A DNA stretch of 64,000 nt from an uncultured Collinsella sp. (lineage in GTDB: Bacteria > Actinomycetota > Coriobacteriia > Coriobacteriales > Coriobacteriaceae), in NCBI GenBank assembly GCA_905194675.1, contig CAJJTG010000005.1, forward strand, positions 5,388 to 69,387, given 5' to 3'. Below the pieces are notes generated by a model that was not told the origin of the DNA, made no database searches, and saw nothing but the letters and a program-made list of their open reading frames with translations. The position numbers and the translations under genes were made by a program. Shown piece after piece: positions 19,148 through 27,683 of this stretch; within the stretch, counting starts at the first letter, position 1; every line of letters begins with the position of its first letter.

Positions 19148-20481
19148 CATTCAGCGATGTCGATCATTCTTTCGAGGCGCCACGTTAGCGCCTCTTTTAG
19201 ATAAGGTAGTCTCGCTGCTAGGGCATCGTTTTTAGACAGAATCTCGATTGCCTCGTCGACAAAGCCTTTGAGTTTGTCTCCATCGAACCAGCCCATGTCC
19301 TCGACGAGCAGCATTTGTTTGGCGGGGCTTGAATGAAACTGCGCGCTGGTAAAACTGTGCTCTCCCGCCCTAAGCTCCTCAAGAGAAATGTTGCACCAGA
19401 GTGATGAGCCCGAATCGAAGATGGGGGCTGGTCTGCAGATTAGTGAGTTGACGTTTCGCACGAGGCCGAAGTTGCGCCAATGGCGGTCATAGTTGGCGAT
19501 GATGTCGTCGCACACGATCATGCGGTCAAGGGCATCCTTGACGCCTGTCGCCCCGAACTCCTCGCAGTTTGCTACATATCGCTCGTAGTCGGTTAGCCGT
19601 TCATCTGCGTTTGCGTGCTGGTTTACATAGAACGCAGGAACATACTCTTCTTCATCAGTTAAGAAGACATCGCATGTGCTCAGGGCGGAAGTACCCGTGC
19701 CCTCGAGCGAGTAAGGTACATAATCGCAGGCGTTTAGGATGCGACGGTGGAGCGCGGTCGCTACCAGCTCGTTATAAGGTTCCTGGTTCAGGTGCGCTCC
19801 TGCCTTATGCAGAATTCGACGCTCGCCCTCGCACGTCCAGTACTTTTGAAGATTGCCGTCCGAGGTGTTGTCGGGCTTTGCGGCAGCTGCCTTACCCTCC
19901 GGGGCGAAGGGTGCAATGGTTAGCGAGACGTCATCAAAGGCGTTATTGAAGAAGTTGATATCCTCCCAGGCGAGACCGGAACCTTGGGGCCTAATCCAAT
20001 ACTGGTCGGATAAGGAGAGGCCAAGATTTCGCTGTACGAGTTCATCGGGAACATCGACTGCGGCTTCTGCAAGCAGGGAGGCTAGCCCAATGCGTGCGAG
20101 CGGGATACCGCGGCCGCGCCACCAGATGCGGAAGGAGTCGAGCGATATGGGGCTATTGGGGCCAAATACCCCAATAGGGGCGTGGGCGTAATCGATGTCG
20201 GCGCCGATGTGGGTAAAGTCTTTTCGCGATGTGCTGTAGACCAGCTGAGCGACTTCGTGCGTGCGATTCATGAGGGTGAACGCGATCTCGCTCTTACCGT
20301 GGCCGCGGCGGGGACGTCCCCCCGTTTTGGTCACGGAGCGGAGTCGCGTGTCGACGCTGTTTTTGTCGATGAGCCATACACCAGAAGCCTTGCGGGCCTC
20401 AAGTGCTCCGTTTTTTATGAGTTCCTGCACCCTGCGTGGAGTGATGCCGAGCAGTTCGGCAGCTTCCTTGGTAGTAAGCAT
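19141..20481 (-). CDS. Single-chain HTH (excisionase/MerR-like) plus HipA-like kinase protein
   Basis: 446 aa. Residues 1-45 (MLTTKEAAELLGITPRRVQE then GVWLIDKNSVD) are a helix_turn_helix_17/excisionase-type DNA-binding domain. A GGRPRRGHGK linker follows. The rest shows a HipA/CtkA-like kinase layout: LQKYW (211-215) and RRILHK (221-226) as ATP-site candidates, DDIIANYDRHWRNFG (325-339; Asp332, His334, Asn337) as the catalytic loop, and PIFDSGSSLW (354-362; Asp356) as the metal-binding Asp-x-Gly. It appears to combine operator binding and kinase activity in one chain, without a separate antitoxin. The operator with three half-sites at 20498-20559 supports autoregulation. Kinase activity is inferred from motifs only. 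AT-richer than its neighbours. Confidence 0.7.
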   Translation of the reverse strand: MLTTKEAAELLGITPRRVQELIKNGALEARKASGVWLIDKNSVDTRLRSVTKTGGRPRRGHGKSEIAFTLMNRTHEVAQLVYSTSRKDFTHIGADIDYAHAPIGVFGPNSPISLDSFRIWWRGRGIPLARIGLASLLAEAAVDVPDELVQRNLGLSLSDQYWIRPQGSGLAWEDINFFNNAFDDVSLTIAPFAPEGKAAAAKPDNTSDGNLQKYWTCEGERRILHKAGAHLNQEPYNELVATALHRRILNACDYVPYSLEGTGTSALSTCDVFLTDEEEYVPAFYVNQHANADERLTDYERYVANCEEFGATGVKDALDRMIVCDDIIANYDRHWRNFGLVRNVNSLICRPAPIFDSGSSLWCNISLEELRAGEHSFTSAQFHSSPAKQMLLVEDMGWFDGDKLKGFVDEAIEILSKNDALAARLPYLKEALTWRLERMIDIAEWS

Positions 20482-20497
20482 CGCGAAACCCTTCGTT

Positions 20498-20559
20498 AGA
20501 ACGAACAGTTTTATCTATTCAATTGTAATTAAAACTATTCGTTCTGGCGAATAGTTTTA
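20498..20559. promoter_or_regulatory. Operator with three half-sites upstream of the HTH-kinase gene
   Basis: AGAACGAACAGTTTTA (20498-20513) and TAAAACTATTCGTTCT (20530-20545) are an inverted repeat with one mismatch in 16. A third half-site CGAATAGTTTTA lies at 20548-20559. All sit within 80 bases upstream of the start at 20481, as expected for an autorepressor. Confidence 0.7.
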
Positions 20560-20704
20560 AGATTGAGGGCGCACTGACAGAAATGAACGGGCCTGGTACG
20601 CGCTGTTGCTGGATTTTGCATATTTGTATAACGCCGTGCGGCCTGTTGCGCCTCGTCCGCAATTCCTTTATTCTTAACTGGCTTCGCGCGAAAGCGCCAA
20701 GTGT

Positions 20705-20779
20705 GCCAGTGTGGCGCAACGGTAGCGCAACTGATTTGTAATCAGTGGGTTGCAGGTTCGATTCCTGTCACTGGCTCCA
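20705..20779 (+). tRNA. tRNA-Thr (anticodon TGT), CCA encoded
   Basis: Acceptor GCCAGTG (20705-20711) pairs with CACTGGC (20769-20775). The anticodon arm CTGAT-TTTGTAA-ATCAG gives TGT. T loop TTCGATT and encoded CCA are present. Confidence 0.96.
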
Positions 20780-20788
20780 TGAGAGTTT

Positions 20789-20823
20789 CGGGCTCTGTTC
20801 CTTATGGGACAGGGCCCGTTTCT
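20789..20823 (+). terminator. Terminator after tRNA-Thr
   Basis: CGGGCTCTGTTCC pairs with GGGACAGGGCCCG around TTAT, followed by TTTCT. Confidence 0.85.
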
Positions 20824-20892
20824 AGTTAGGTGGTGCGCCATCGGGTTAGCGCCCATCCCGTTTTTGGTTTGTCTCGTCCTCCAGTTTGTCTA

Positions 20893-20939
20893 AATCTGTA
20901 ACACCAAGACCGATATTCGGCATCTAACTGTTACAGATT
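20893..20939. repeat. Extragenic palindrome, family E (47 bp), copy 1
   Basis: AATCTGTAACA and its complement flank 25 bases. The total of 47 bp is the same as the next copy. Confidence 0.75.
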
Positions 20940-20972
20940 GAGATGAAACTTAGGGTGTTTTAGGAATATCTT

Positions 20973-21019
20973 GATCTGTAACATGTAGAAGCGGAATAGG
21001 CCTCTTGCTGTTACAGATC
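20973..21019. repeat. Extragenic palindrome, family E (47 bp), copy 2
   Basis: GATCTGTAACA and TGTTACAGATC flank 25 bases, 80 bp downstream of copy 1. Arm sequence is conserved, and the central 25 bases differ. Confidence 0.75.
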
Positions 21020-21055
21020 GAGACAAGGGCGGGCGCGGATCTGGATGTCCTGCTC

Positions 21056-21119
21056 GAGCGTGGATTTCTGGACAGGCGAGCGAAGAAAATCTCCCGACCG
21101 GAGAACGAGCGTGGATAAT
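21056..21119. repeat. Decayed family A palindrome
   Basis: Contains GAGCGTGGATTT, AAAATCTCCCG and GAGCGTGGATAATT, pieces of the family A arm, but no intact dyad. The rest of 21020-21175 holds no recognisable gene. Confidence 0.5.
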
Positions 21120-21175
21120 TAACTTGGATAGGGAGCTAAGGTAAACACCGATTGTCTATCGACGGCTTTAGAAAC

Positions 21176-21215
21176 AACGACCCCGATTTCATTGTGGAAT
21201 CGGGGTCGTTTGTGC
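21176..21215 (-). terminator. Terminator of the beta-glucoside operon (possibly bidirectional)
   Basis: AACGACCCCGATTTC pairs with GAATCGGGGTCGTT. T-rich bases follow on both strands; the operon ending at 21312 reads towards it. Confidence 0.7.
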
Positions 21216-21311
21216 TTCAGGAATCCGAATGGATTAATCGAGCTCCTAAGGAACTTCTTGGGTTCTTGCTAATGGTCTGCCGAGGATGTCCCCAATGCAA
21301 ACAGCGGGCAT

Positions 21312-22711
21312 CTACTCAATATAGCTGGGGTTCTTCTTGATGATCACGCGTGCAGCGATGAAGGAGACGACGATGGCGATGATGGCGACAACGCATGCCA
21401 GCACGAAGTTGCCCATGGACCCATCGGGAGCGATAAAGATGAGTGCCGAAAGAAGGCCGGGGCATGCTCCCGCAACATACTCTTTCAGAACAAAGATGCC
21501 TGCAGGGAGTCCAGCGCAGAGCGCGCCGATTGCCGTTCCGACAAGCAGGCGGGGACGCTCGATGAGGCAACCGTAGAACGCGGGCTCGGTTACGCCACAG
21601 AGTGCGGTGACGGCAACCGTGGTGACCATACCCCTCTTCTCTTTGTTTCCCTTCATGGCAGTTGCCAGGGCGAGGCTCGTGCCGCCAATGCAGAGGTTCG
21701 AGATGAATCCAAAGATAATGGGTGCCCAACCGAGCTGCGCCAGGCTCGTAACTTCGATTGCGATGTAAGCCTTATCGAGACCGAGCATGACGAAATAGGG
21801 GTTAAGGGCTGCCAGGATCGGAGTAGCGATAAATGCCACGTTGTCCATAAGCCACGTGACGGCATCGCTCAGCGCGTAGCCCATCATGCTGCCGGCGGGG
21901 CCAAGGATAATCAGCTCGACGGGCACGACGATGATCATGGTGAGCAGCGGCTTCAAGAACAGTTTGGTAACGTCGGGAATGATCTTCTGAAGGCCGCGGT
22001 CGACAAAGTACATGAATACAACGCCCAGTACGATGGGCACTACCGTACTCGAATAGTCGTTTGTCGGGATGGGAATACCAAGAAAGTCGAGACCCTCGGC
22101 ACCGCTAATGGACGAGCTGATCATGAACGCGCCCAGCAATGCGCCCATGATGGGCTGCATCTTCATGACGGCTGCGAGCTGATAACCAAGATAAACGGGT
22201 AAGAAGCTAAACGAAGCGCTAAAGATCGCCAACAGGACCTGGGCGGTTCCGCTATCGGTGCTCAATCCGCAATAATTGACCAGGAGATTCTTGATCGAAA
22301 GAATGAGTCCGCCAACGATGAGCGCCGGGACGATGGGCATGAATACCTGTGCAGAGACGTTCCCGAATTTCTCAATCAAGCCCATGGCGGTGTTACCGCT
22401 TTTAATGCCTTCTGCAAGGTCTTTGGCGGTTTGGGCATCGTCGGCAACCGTGCCACCGCCGACTTCGATTCCCGCGAAGTCGAGAAGTCGTTGTAAGCCT
22501 CGGTGACGTTGGGGCCGATGATCACCTGAAGCTGGCCACCGCTGACTACTGCCCCGAGCGCCTGATCGGCCGATTTGGCGAGCTGGAGATCGATGATCGA
22601 GGTGTCTCGTGCGTCGATGCGAAGGCGCGTCGCACAATGAGTTACCGATGTAATGTTCTCTTTGCCGCCAACAGCCTTTAGGACTGTTTCGGACATTGCC
22701 TGATATTTCAT
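21312..22711 (-). pseudogene. Beta-glucoside-type PTS EIIBC, frameshifted between IIB and IIC
   Basis: Two frames are needed. The start at 22711 encodes the IIB domain with its phosphorylated Cys in SVTHCATRLRI. This frame is good until AYNDF near 22485. The sequence LDFAGIEVGGG then continues in a different frame into a normal IIC domain (about 340 aa, PIVPALIVGGLI ... FGFISNLCIGGTSLA ... GVTEPAFYG) ending at 21312. Restoring one base in the CTTCTCG tract near 22485 would join them. There is no C-terminal IIA domain, unlike BglP, so phosphate would have to come from a separate EIIA such as the one at 43646-44209. The break may be a real mutation, phase variation or a sequence error. Confidence 0.8.
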
Positions 22712-22720
22712 TTCTTTCTC

Positions 22721-24139
22721 CTAACCTTCCTGCTCCTGATACTTCGAGATAAGGTCTCGGTACCAATACCAGCTCTTTTTGGGGGTGCGCTTCAGATTGT
22801 TCTCGAAGTCGATATGGACAAGTCCGTATCGTTTTTCGTAGCCGTTGATCCAGCTATACAGATCCATCGTCGACCAGAGGTAGTAGCCCTCAACGCGCGC
22901 GCCGTCGCGCTTAGCCCTCATCATGTGCTCGATGAACTGGCCCAGAAGCTCGATGCGGTCATCATCGTGGATCATTCCGTCTGCGTCTGGTTGCTCATAG
23001 GCGCCATGTCCGTTTTCCGTAATAAAGATGCGGGGCGCGTCATAGCGCTCGTGGACATCCATGATGGTTGAATACATGCAACCTGGGAGTATTTCGCGGC
23101 CCCATTTATTGCGGGGAACATTGCTGTCGCGGGCGCTTTCAAACAAGGGCGCAATGCATTTTCCTTCGACCTTTTTGCTCGAACCGCCCTTATTGTTCGC
23201 CGAAACGGCAAGCTCTCCACCGTGCCAGTCGGTTACATACTCTCGGCAATACACGTTGAGTCCAATAAAATCGACTTTACCGTCTCTGAATTCTTCTACG
23301 TCATTTGGGGATCGATAGAGCGAGACGCCAAGTTTTTCAAGGATTTCGTCCATTTCTGGCGGCAGTTGACCCTGAAGCGCTGGTGCCAGAATCATGCGAT
23401 TGGCGAAAAAGTCTGCGTATCGAAATACGTCATCAGGTTGCTCGGTTGCCGGGTCGAGTTCGACAACGCCGCCATCGTGGACGGCGCCGATGATGCCGTC
23501 GTAGCCCATTTGACGATATGTTCGGACTGCGAGTGCGCTTGCGCGCATCAGGTTGTACTGAAACTGCATGTACGACTGAACGTCGAGCGATCGATTGGGG
23601 GGATAGTTGCCCAACATGTTTACGCAGTAGCTGTAGAAATGCGGCTCGTTAACGGTAGCCCAGATTTTGACGCGGTCTCCAAAGCGCTCAAAGCAAATCT
23701 TGGCGTATTTGCAGAACCACTCTGCCATGTCGTTGTTCAGCCATCCGCCTTTGCAAGCAAGCGTGAATGGTAGATCGTAATGGAACAGCGTAACGTTGGG
23801 CTCTATGCCATTTTCGAGGCAACAATCAATGACCCGATTATAAAAATCGATGCCCTCTTCATTCACTTCGCCGATACCCGTGGGGATGATTCGACTCCAT
23901 GAAAGAGAGAAGCGATAGGTGTTTTGTCCGCCTTCTTTCATCATGCGGATATCTTCTTCATAGCGATGGTAGAAGTCGCAAGATACATCACCGTCAACAT
24001 GGTTGATGTTCTTATTGCTTGTGTGGCTAAAGAAATCCCACTCGCCAAGGCCTTTGCCGTCTTCGTTCCAGGCACCCTCGCACTGATAAGACGCTGTGGC
24101 GGAACCCCAGAGAAACGGCATGTTGTTCACGTTGCCCAT
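22721..24139 (-). CDS. 6-phospho-beta-glucosidase, glycoside hydrolase family 1
   Basis: 472 aa. Hydrolyses phosphorylated beta-glucosides delivered by the PTS. Residues 1-20 contain the GH1 N-signature FLWGSATASYQCEG. The acid/base Glu is in WATVNEPHF (about 165) and the nucleophile Glu is in FITENGHG (about 375). The C-terminal KKSWYWYRDLI matches phosphate-accepting family members. ATG 24139 is preferred over 24157 because AAAGGGG sits just upstream. It is the first gene of an operon with the PTS transporter 9 bases downstream, under likely RpiR control. Confidence 0.92.
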   Translation of the reverse strand: MGNVNNMPFLWGSATASYQCEGAWNEDGKGLGEWDFFSHTSNKNINHVDGDVSCDFYHRYEEDIRMMKEGGQNTYRFSLSWSRIIPTGIGEVNEEGIDFYNRVIDCCLENGIEPNVTLFHYDLPFTLACKGGWLNNDMAEWFCKYAKICFERFGDRVKIWATVNEPHFYSYCVNMLGNYPPNRSLDVQSYMQFQYNLMRASALAVRTYRQMGYDGIIGAVHDGGVVELDPATEQPDDVFRYADFFANRMILAPALQGQLPPEMDEILEKLGVSLYRSPNDVEEFRDGKVDFIGLNVYCREYVTDWHGGELAVSANNKGGSSKKVEGKCIAPLFESARDSNVPRNKWGREILPGCMYSTIMDVHERYDAPRIFITENGHGAYEQPDADGMIHDDDRIELLGQFIEHMMRAKRDGARVEGYYLWSTMDLYSWINGYEKRYGLVHIDFENNLKRTPKKSWYWYRDLISKYQEQEG

Positions 24140-24210
24140 GAATCCCCTTTCCATCATTCAACACGGTGGATACGTGTGGCGGAATTACGATTAAGATGAC
24201 GTCAACTGAT

Positions 24211-24248
24211 TTGAATCATAGGAGAACGACCAAAGCTGTTTGATTCAA
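24211..24248. promoter_or_regulatory. Putative RpiR operator in the divergent promoter region
   Basis: TTGAATCA (24211-24218) and TGATTCAA (24241-24248) form a perfect 8-bp dyad with a 22-base spacer. It lies between the divergent GH1 gene and rpiR-type gene, where it could control both. Confidence 0.55.
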
Positions 24249-24251
24249 TAA

Positions 24252-25124
24252 ATGAACCATGATTTCGAGGAGAGCGGAAAGAGGGATCATGTGAATATCA
24301 ATGACTTCGATGTGCTCAATCGCATTAGCTCCATCATCAACAGCGAGTTTGGGTCAAACGATGCCGCCATCGCTCGATATCTCATCGCTCACATTAGGCG
24401 TTCGAGCGAAATCAATGTTGCCGCTATAACCCGCGATGCATTCGTGACCCGTTCCGCTGTTCGTCGTTTCTGCAATCGATTGGGCTACCAGTCTCTTAGC
24501 GATTTGAAAGAATCATTTACTCAATCAGTCTTTCCAAGCGACTTAAGCCATCGAGAGGAGGAATTTGGCTACGAGGAGTACAGGGCAGAGCTCGACGTTC
24601 GCATGATCGAGATGTTCGCTGAGGTTGAAAGCGGCGTGTCCGATATCGCTATTAAGCACCTTGCCGACGAAATTGATGGCCATAAAAACGTTGAAATCTG
24701 GTGCACCAATAATGTGAGCGCCAATCTCGTACGATTTCAGCAGGAAATGTTTTATGCGGGCAAGATAGTTCGCATAGTTGCTGGGGCTAACGTCGCGGAA
24801 TTGAAAAACATGGGAGACGCTTCGCAGTCATTGATAATTCTCGTATCGGTCTCCGGGCTATTTGCGTCACAGGCGCGTGAGTATCTTGATTGCCGTTCGG
24901 GCAGGAAGATTCTAATTACTGCGTTTAGCAACGATGACAAATCGAGCTCTTTTGACCGTGTATATCGTCTTGGTAATGCGGGAAACGGAATTGACCGACT
25001 CGGCGTTTATTCGAAATATGCCATGACTTATTTCTTCGACTTGCTATCGTCGTGTTACTTGAGTCGCTACCCCTGCACCAAGGGGGAGCCGCTCTATGGG
25101 TCTACTTTGGCCTGGCCCGAGTAG
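24252..25124 (+). CDS. RpiR-family sugar-responsive regulator (HTH + SIS)
   Basis: 290 aa. The HTH_6 domain (about 20-90) contains NDAAIARYLIAHI, then ITRDAFVTRSAVRRFCNRLGYQSLSDLKE. The SIS sugar-phosphate-binding domain (about 135-260) contains VEIWCTNNVSANLVRFQQEMFYAGK and SLIILVSVSGLF. It is divergent from the beta-glucoside operon, so it probably senses a phosphorylated glucoside. The ATG at 24252 lacks a ribosome site. GTG at 24291, preceded by GGAAAGAGG, is a good alternative start and would remove 13 residues. No terminator of its own other than the family A palindrome. Confidence 0.85.
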   Translation: MNHDFEESGKRDHVNINDFDVLNRISSIINSEFGSNDAAIARYLIAHIRRSSEINVAAITRDAFVTRSAVRRFCNRLGYQSLSDLKESFTQSVFPSDLSHREEEFGYEEYRAELDVRMIEMFAEVESGVSDIAIKHLADEIDGHKNVEIWCTNNVSANLVRFQQEMFYAGKIVRIVAGANVAELKNMGDASQSLIILVSVSGLFASQAREYLDCRSGRKILITAFSNDDKSSSFDRVYRLGNAGNGIDRLGVYSKYAMTYFFDLLSSCYLSRYPCTKGEPLYGSTLAWPE

Positions 25125-25155
25125 TTCGGCTCTATAGTTCTCCCGCCTAGTGAAT

Positions 25156-25219
25156 GAGCGTGGATAATCTGCCACTTTGTCCTTGGGGGTACGCCAAAAG
25201 TGGGAGACTATCCACGCTC
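25156..25219. repeat. Extragenic palindrome, family A (64 bp)
   Basis: GAGCGTGGATAATCTGCCAC and its near-complement flank a 17-18-base loop. The total length of 64 bp is identical to the copy at 5180-5243. A shorter remnant (AACGGGAGAAAATCCACG) follows to 25247. Confidence 0.75.
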
Positions 25220-25247
25220 GATTTCAAACGGGAGAAAATCCACGATC

Positions 25248-25462
25248 GAATCTGCCGGGGAAGCCCGATCTCGACCTATATATAGGTGCAAATAGGCTGT
25301 TATCGAAGTTCGATCCTGAAGGTGTACTCCACTACGCCAAAGTGTTACCTTGGGAAATGTCACCTCTGTATCCAAAACCACTGTCCTTCACATCCAAACT
25401 CAACAAAACCGCAGGTCACGGCTATATAGATACGCCCGGAACCGTGTATCTAGAGGTTTTCG
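25248..25462. other. Non-coding spacer upstream of the tRNA cluster
   Basis: An open frame runs through here but overlaps the repeat, the promoter and the tRNA leader, and resembles no known protein. No other structure was recognised. Confidence 0.5.
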
Positions 25463-25492
25463 TTGACAGCCCCCAAGGTTGCATCGTATTAT
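25463..25492 (+). promoter_or_regulatory. Sigma-70-type promoter of the tRNA-tuf operon
   Basis: TTGACA (25463-25468), 18-base spacer, TATTAT (25487-25492). The tRNA-Tyr starts about 60 bases later. Confidence 0.8.
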
Positions 25493-25554
25493 CTTTTTCG
25501 TTCGCGGGGGCGGCGGTCCAAAAGACCAAAGGACCTGCGGATACTTGAACGATT

Positions 25555-25636
25555 GGGAGTTTGCCCGAGTGGTTAATGGGGACGGGCTGTAAACCCGTTG
25601 GCTCTGCCTACATAGGTTCGAATCCTATAGCTCCCA
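25555..25636 (+). tRNA. tRNA-Tyr (anticodon GTA), no encoded CCA
   Basis: Class II tRNA with a long variable arm. The acceptor GGGAGTT pairs with AGCTCCC. The anticodon arm ACGGG-CTGTAAA-CCCGT gives GTA. The 3' end is followed by CCC, so CCA must be added post-transcriptionally. Confidence 0.95.
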
Positions 25637-25646
25637 CCCGTCAAGT

Positions 25647-25722
25647 GCCTGTATAGCTCAGTCGGTAGAGCACTTCGTTGGTAACGAAGAGGTCACCAGT
25701 TCAAGTCTGGTTGCAGGCTCCA
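25647..25722 (+). tRNA. tRNA-Thr (anticodon GGT), CCA encoded
   Basis: Acceptor GCCTGTA/TGCAGGC; anticodon arm CTTCG-TTGGTAA-CGAAG. It lies 10 bases after tRNA-Tyr. Confidence 0.96.
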
Positions 25723-25725
25723 TCC

Positions 25726-25802
25726 GGCGGTGTAGCTCAGTTGGTTAGAGCACACGGTTCATACCCGTGGCGTCACTGGTTCGAATCCAGTCACCGCTAC
25801 CA
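25726..25802 (+). tRNA. tRNA-Met (anticodon CAT), CCA encoded
   Basis: Acceptor GGCGGTG/CACCGCT (first pair G-U); anticodon loop TTCATAC. The paired acceptor end and lack of the GGG/CCC anticodon stem point to the elongator rather than the initiator. A tRNA-Ile with modified C34 is not excluded. Confidence 0.9.
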
Positions 25803-25898
25803 TAGGTAACACGGTGGCTTCTCAATAGTATGTTGAGAGGCCACTATGGTATAAAGGCAAAGTCCCGTCCGGGGACGACCTGTTTAGAGGAGGGCTTT

Positions 25899-27089
25899 AT
25901 GGCCAAAGAGAAGTTTGAGCGCACTAAGCCGCATGTTAACATCGGCACCATTGGTCACGTCGACCACGGCAAGACCACGCTGACCGCTGCCATCACCAAG
26001 GTTCTCTCCGAGACCGAGGGCTGCAAGGCTGACTTCACTGCGTTCGAGAACATCGACAAGGCTCCCGAGGAGCGCGAGCGCGGCATTACGATCTCCGTCT
26101 CCCACGTCGAGTACGAGACCGCTTCCCGTCACTACGCTCACGTTGACTGCCCGGGCCACGCTGACTACGTCAAGAACATGATCTCCGGCGCTGCTCAGAT
26201 GGACGGCGCTATCCTGGTCATCGCTGCTACCGACGGCCCCATGGCTCAGACTCGCGAGCACATCCTGCTCGCCCGTCAGGTCGGCGTTCCCTACATCGTC
26301 GTCTTCCTGAACAAGTGCGACATGGTCGACGATGACGAGCTTATCGACCTCGTCGAGATGGAGACCCGTGAGCTCCTCTCCGAGTACGATTTCCCCGGCG
26401 ACGACATCCCCGTCATCCGTGGTTCCGCTCTGGGCGCTCTCGAGGGCGACGCCAAGTGGATGGACGCTATCCGCGAGCTCATGAACGCCGTCGACGAGTA
26501 CATCCCGACGCCTGCTCGTAACAACGACCTTCCGTTCCTGATGGCCGTTGAGGACGTTATGACCATCTCCGGCCGTGGTACCGTTGCTACCGGCCGTGTC
26601 GAGCGCGGTGAGCTCAAGCTCAACGAGCCCGTCGAGATCGTCGGCATCAAGGATACCCAGAACACCGTCGTTACCGGTATCGAGATGTTCCGTAAGTCCA
26701 TGGACTTCTGCGAGGCTGGCGACAACGTCGGTCTGCTGCTCCGCGGCATCAAGCGCGAGGACATCGAGCGCGGCCAGGTTCTCTGCAAGCCCGGTTCGGT
26801 TACCCCGCACACCAAGTTCACCGGTGAGATCTACGTTCTGACCAAGGAGGAGGGCGGCCGTCATACCCCGTTCTTCGATGGTTATCGTCCTCAGTTCTAC
26901 TTCCGTACCACCGACGTTACCGGTACGGTCAAGCTCCCCGAGGGCACCGAGATGGCTATGCCTGGTGACCACATCACCATCGAGGGCGACCTCATCCACC
27001 CGATCGCCATGGAGGAGGGCCTGCGCTTCGCTATCCGCGAGGGTGGCCACACCGTCGGTTCGGGCATCGTCTCCACGATCATTGAGTAA
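25899..27089 (+). CDS. tuf: Elongation factor Tu
   Basis: 396 aa, standard length. GTPase that brings aminoacyl-tRNA to the ribosome. G1 GHVDHGKT is at residues 19-26, the DCPGHADYVKNM G3 near 81, and NKCDMVDD (G4) near 136. Domains 2 and 3 follow, with the C-terminal GGHTVGSGIVSTIIE. The frame is open 69 bases upstream, but ATG 25899 has GAGGAGGG and gives the universal MAKEKFERTKPHVNIG start. Codon use is strongly biased, as expected for a highly expressed gene. It follows three tRNA genes and is probably co-transcribed with them. rpsG/fusA are not adjacent. Confidence 0.98.
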   Translation: MAKEKFERTKPHVNIGTIGHVDHGKTTLTAAITKVLSETEGCKADFTAFENIDKAPEERERGITISVSHVEYETASRHYAHVDCPGHADYVKNMISGAAQMDGAILVIAATDGPMAQTREHILLARQVGVPYIVVFLNKCDMVDDDELIDLVEMETRELLSEYDFPGDDIPVIRGSALGALEGDAKWMDAIRELMNAVDEYIPTPARNNDLPFLMAVEDVMTISGRGTVATGRVERGELKLNEPVEIVGIKDTQNTVVTGIEMFRKSMDFCEAGDNVGLLLRGIKREDIERGQVLCKPGSVTPHTKFTGEIYVLTKEEGGRHTPFFDGYRPQFYFRTTDVTGTVKLPEGTEMAMPGDHITIEGDLIHPIAMEEGLRFAIREGGHTVGSGIVSTIIE

Positions 27090-27117
27090 ATTAGCTCTTT
27101 GATATAGCTGACTTAGA

Positions 27118-27152
27118 GAACCCGGCACTTATTTGGGTGCCGGGTTCTTTTC
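27118..27152 (+). terminator. Terminator after tuf
   Basis: GAACCCGGCAC and GTGCCGGGTTC pair around TTATTTGG, followed by TTTTC. Confidence 0.9.
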
Positions 27153-27293
27153 TGCAATGGATATTGAGCCGTTGCTGGTGTCGAGAGGATCGATAATGGT
27201 CCTGGATGCACCGTCGATTAGATCTCGATGGCTTCATTGATGTGTTCCAAATATGAATGGATCCACCGAGAACCAATTGACTCGAGGTTTTCA

Positions 27294-27323
27294 TTGACAG
27301 CACTTACGTGGAGCTGATAAAGT
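27294..27323 (+). promoter_or_regulatory. Promoter of rpmG-tRNA-Trp-secE-nusG
   Basis: TTGACA (27294-27299), 18-base spacer, TAAAGT (27318-27323), 46 bases ahead of the rpmG start. Confidence 0.75.
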
Positions 27324-27368
27324 AACAACTCGTGCCCGTACGGGGCGGAAATGAAAGGTTCAGGATAC

Positions 27369-27518
27369 ATGCGTACTCTAGTTACTCTTGCGTGCACTGA
27401 GTGCAAGCGCCGCAACTATACGACCACCAAGAACAAGTCGACCATGCCTGATCGTATGGAGATCAAGAAGTATTGCCCCTGGTGCCGTCACCACACGCTG
27501 CACAAAGAGACTCGCTAG
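27369..27518 (+). CDS. rpmG: 50S ribosomal protein L33 (zinc-type)
   Basis: 49 aa: MRTLVTLACTECKRRNYTTT, then KNKSTMPDRMEIKKYCPWCR and HHTLHKETR. Both CxxC pairs (CTEC, CPWC) are present, so this is the zinc-binding C+ form. GAAAGG lies upstream. The rpmG-(tRNA-Trp)-secE-nusG order is typical. Confidence 0.97.
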   Translation: MRTLVTLACTECKRRNYTTTKNKSTMPDRMEIKKYCPWCRHHTLHKETR

Positions 27519-27531
27519 TCTCTAGTCATAT

Positions 27532-27607
27532 ACGCCAGTAGTTCAATTGGTAGAGCATCGGTCTCCAAAACCGAGTGTTGAGGGTTCGAGTCCTTCCTGG
27601 CGTGCCA
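27532..27607 (+). tRNA. tRNA-Trp (anticodon CCA), CCA encoded
   Basis: Acceptor ACGCCAG/CTGGCGT; anticodon arm TCGGT-CTCCAAA-ACCGA. It lies 13 bases after rpmG. Confidence 0.96.
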
Positions 27608-27616
27608 GTCATTATT

Positions 27617-27647
27617 CCGTAAGCTCCCACTTGGGGGCTTACGGTTT
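27617..27647 (+). terminator. Hairpin between tRNA-Trp and secE
   Basis: CCGTAAGC-TCCC pairs with GGG-GCTTACGG, followed by TTTA. Weak T-run; probably a processing or partial termination site. Confidence 0.6.
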
Positions 27648-27683
27648 ACTCATGTATAAGCGCATTGCGCGGAGGTAACCCAA

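Noticed and set aside
25177..25548. Open frame of 123 codons before tRNA-Tyr
   Set aside because: It overlaps the family A palindrome and the TTGACA/TATTAT promoter, and no domain or ribosome site is seen.
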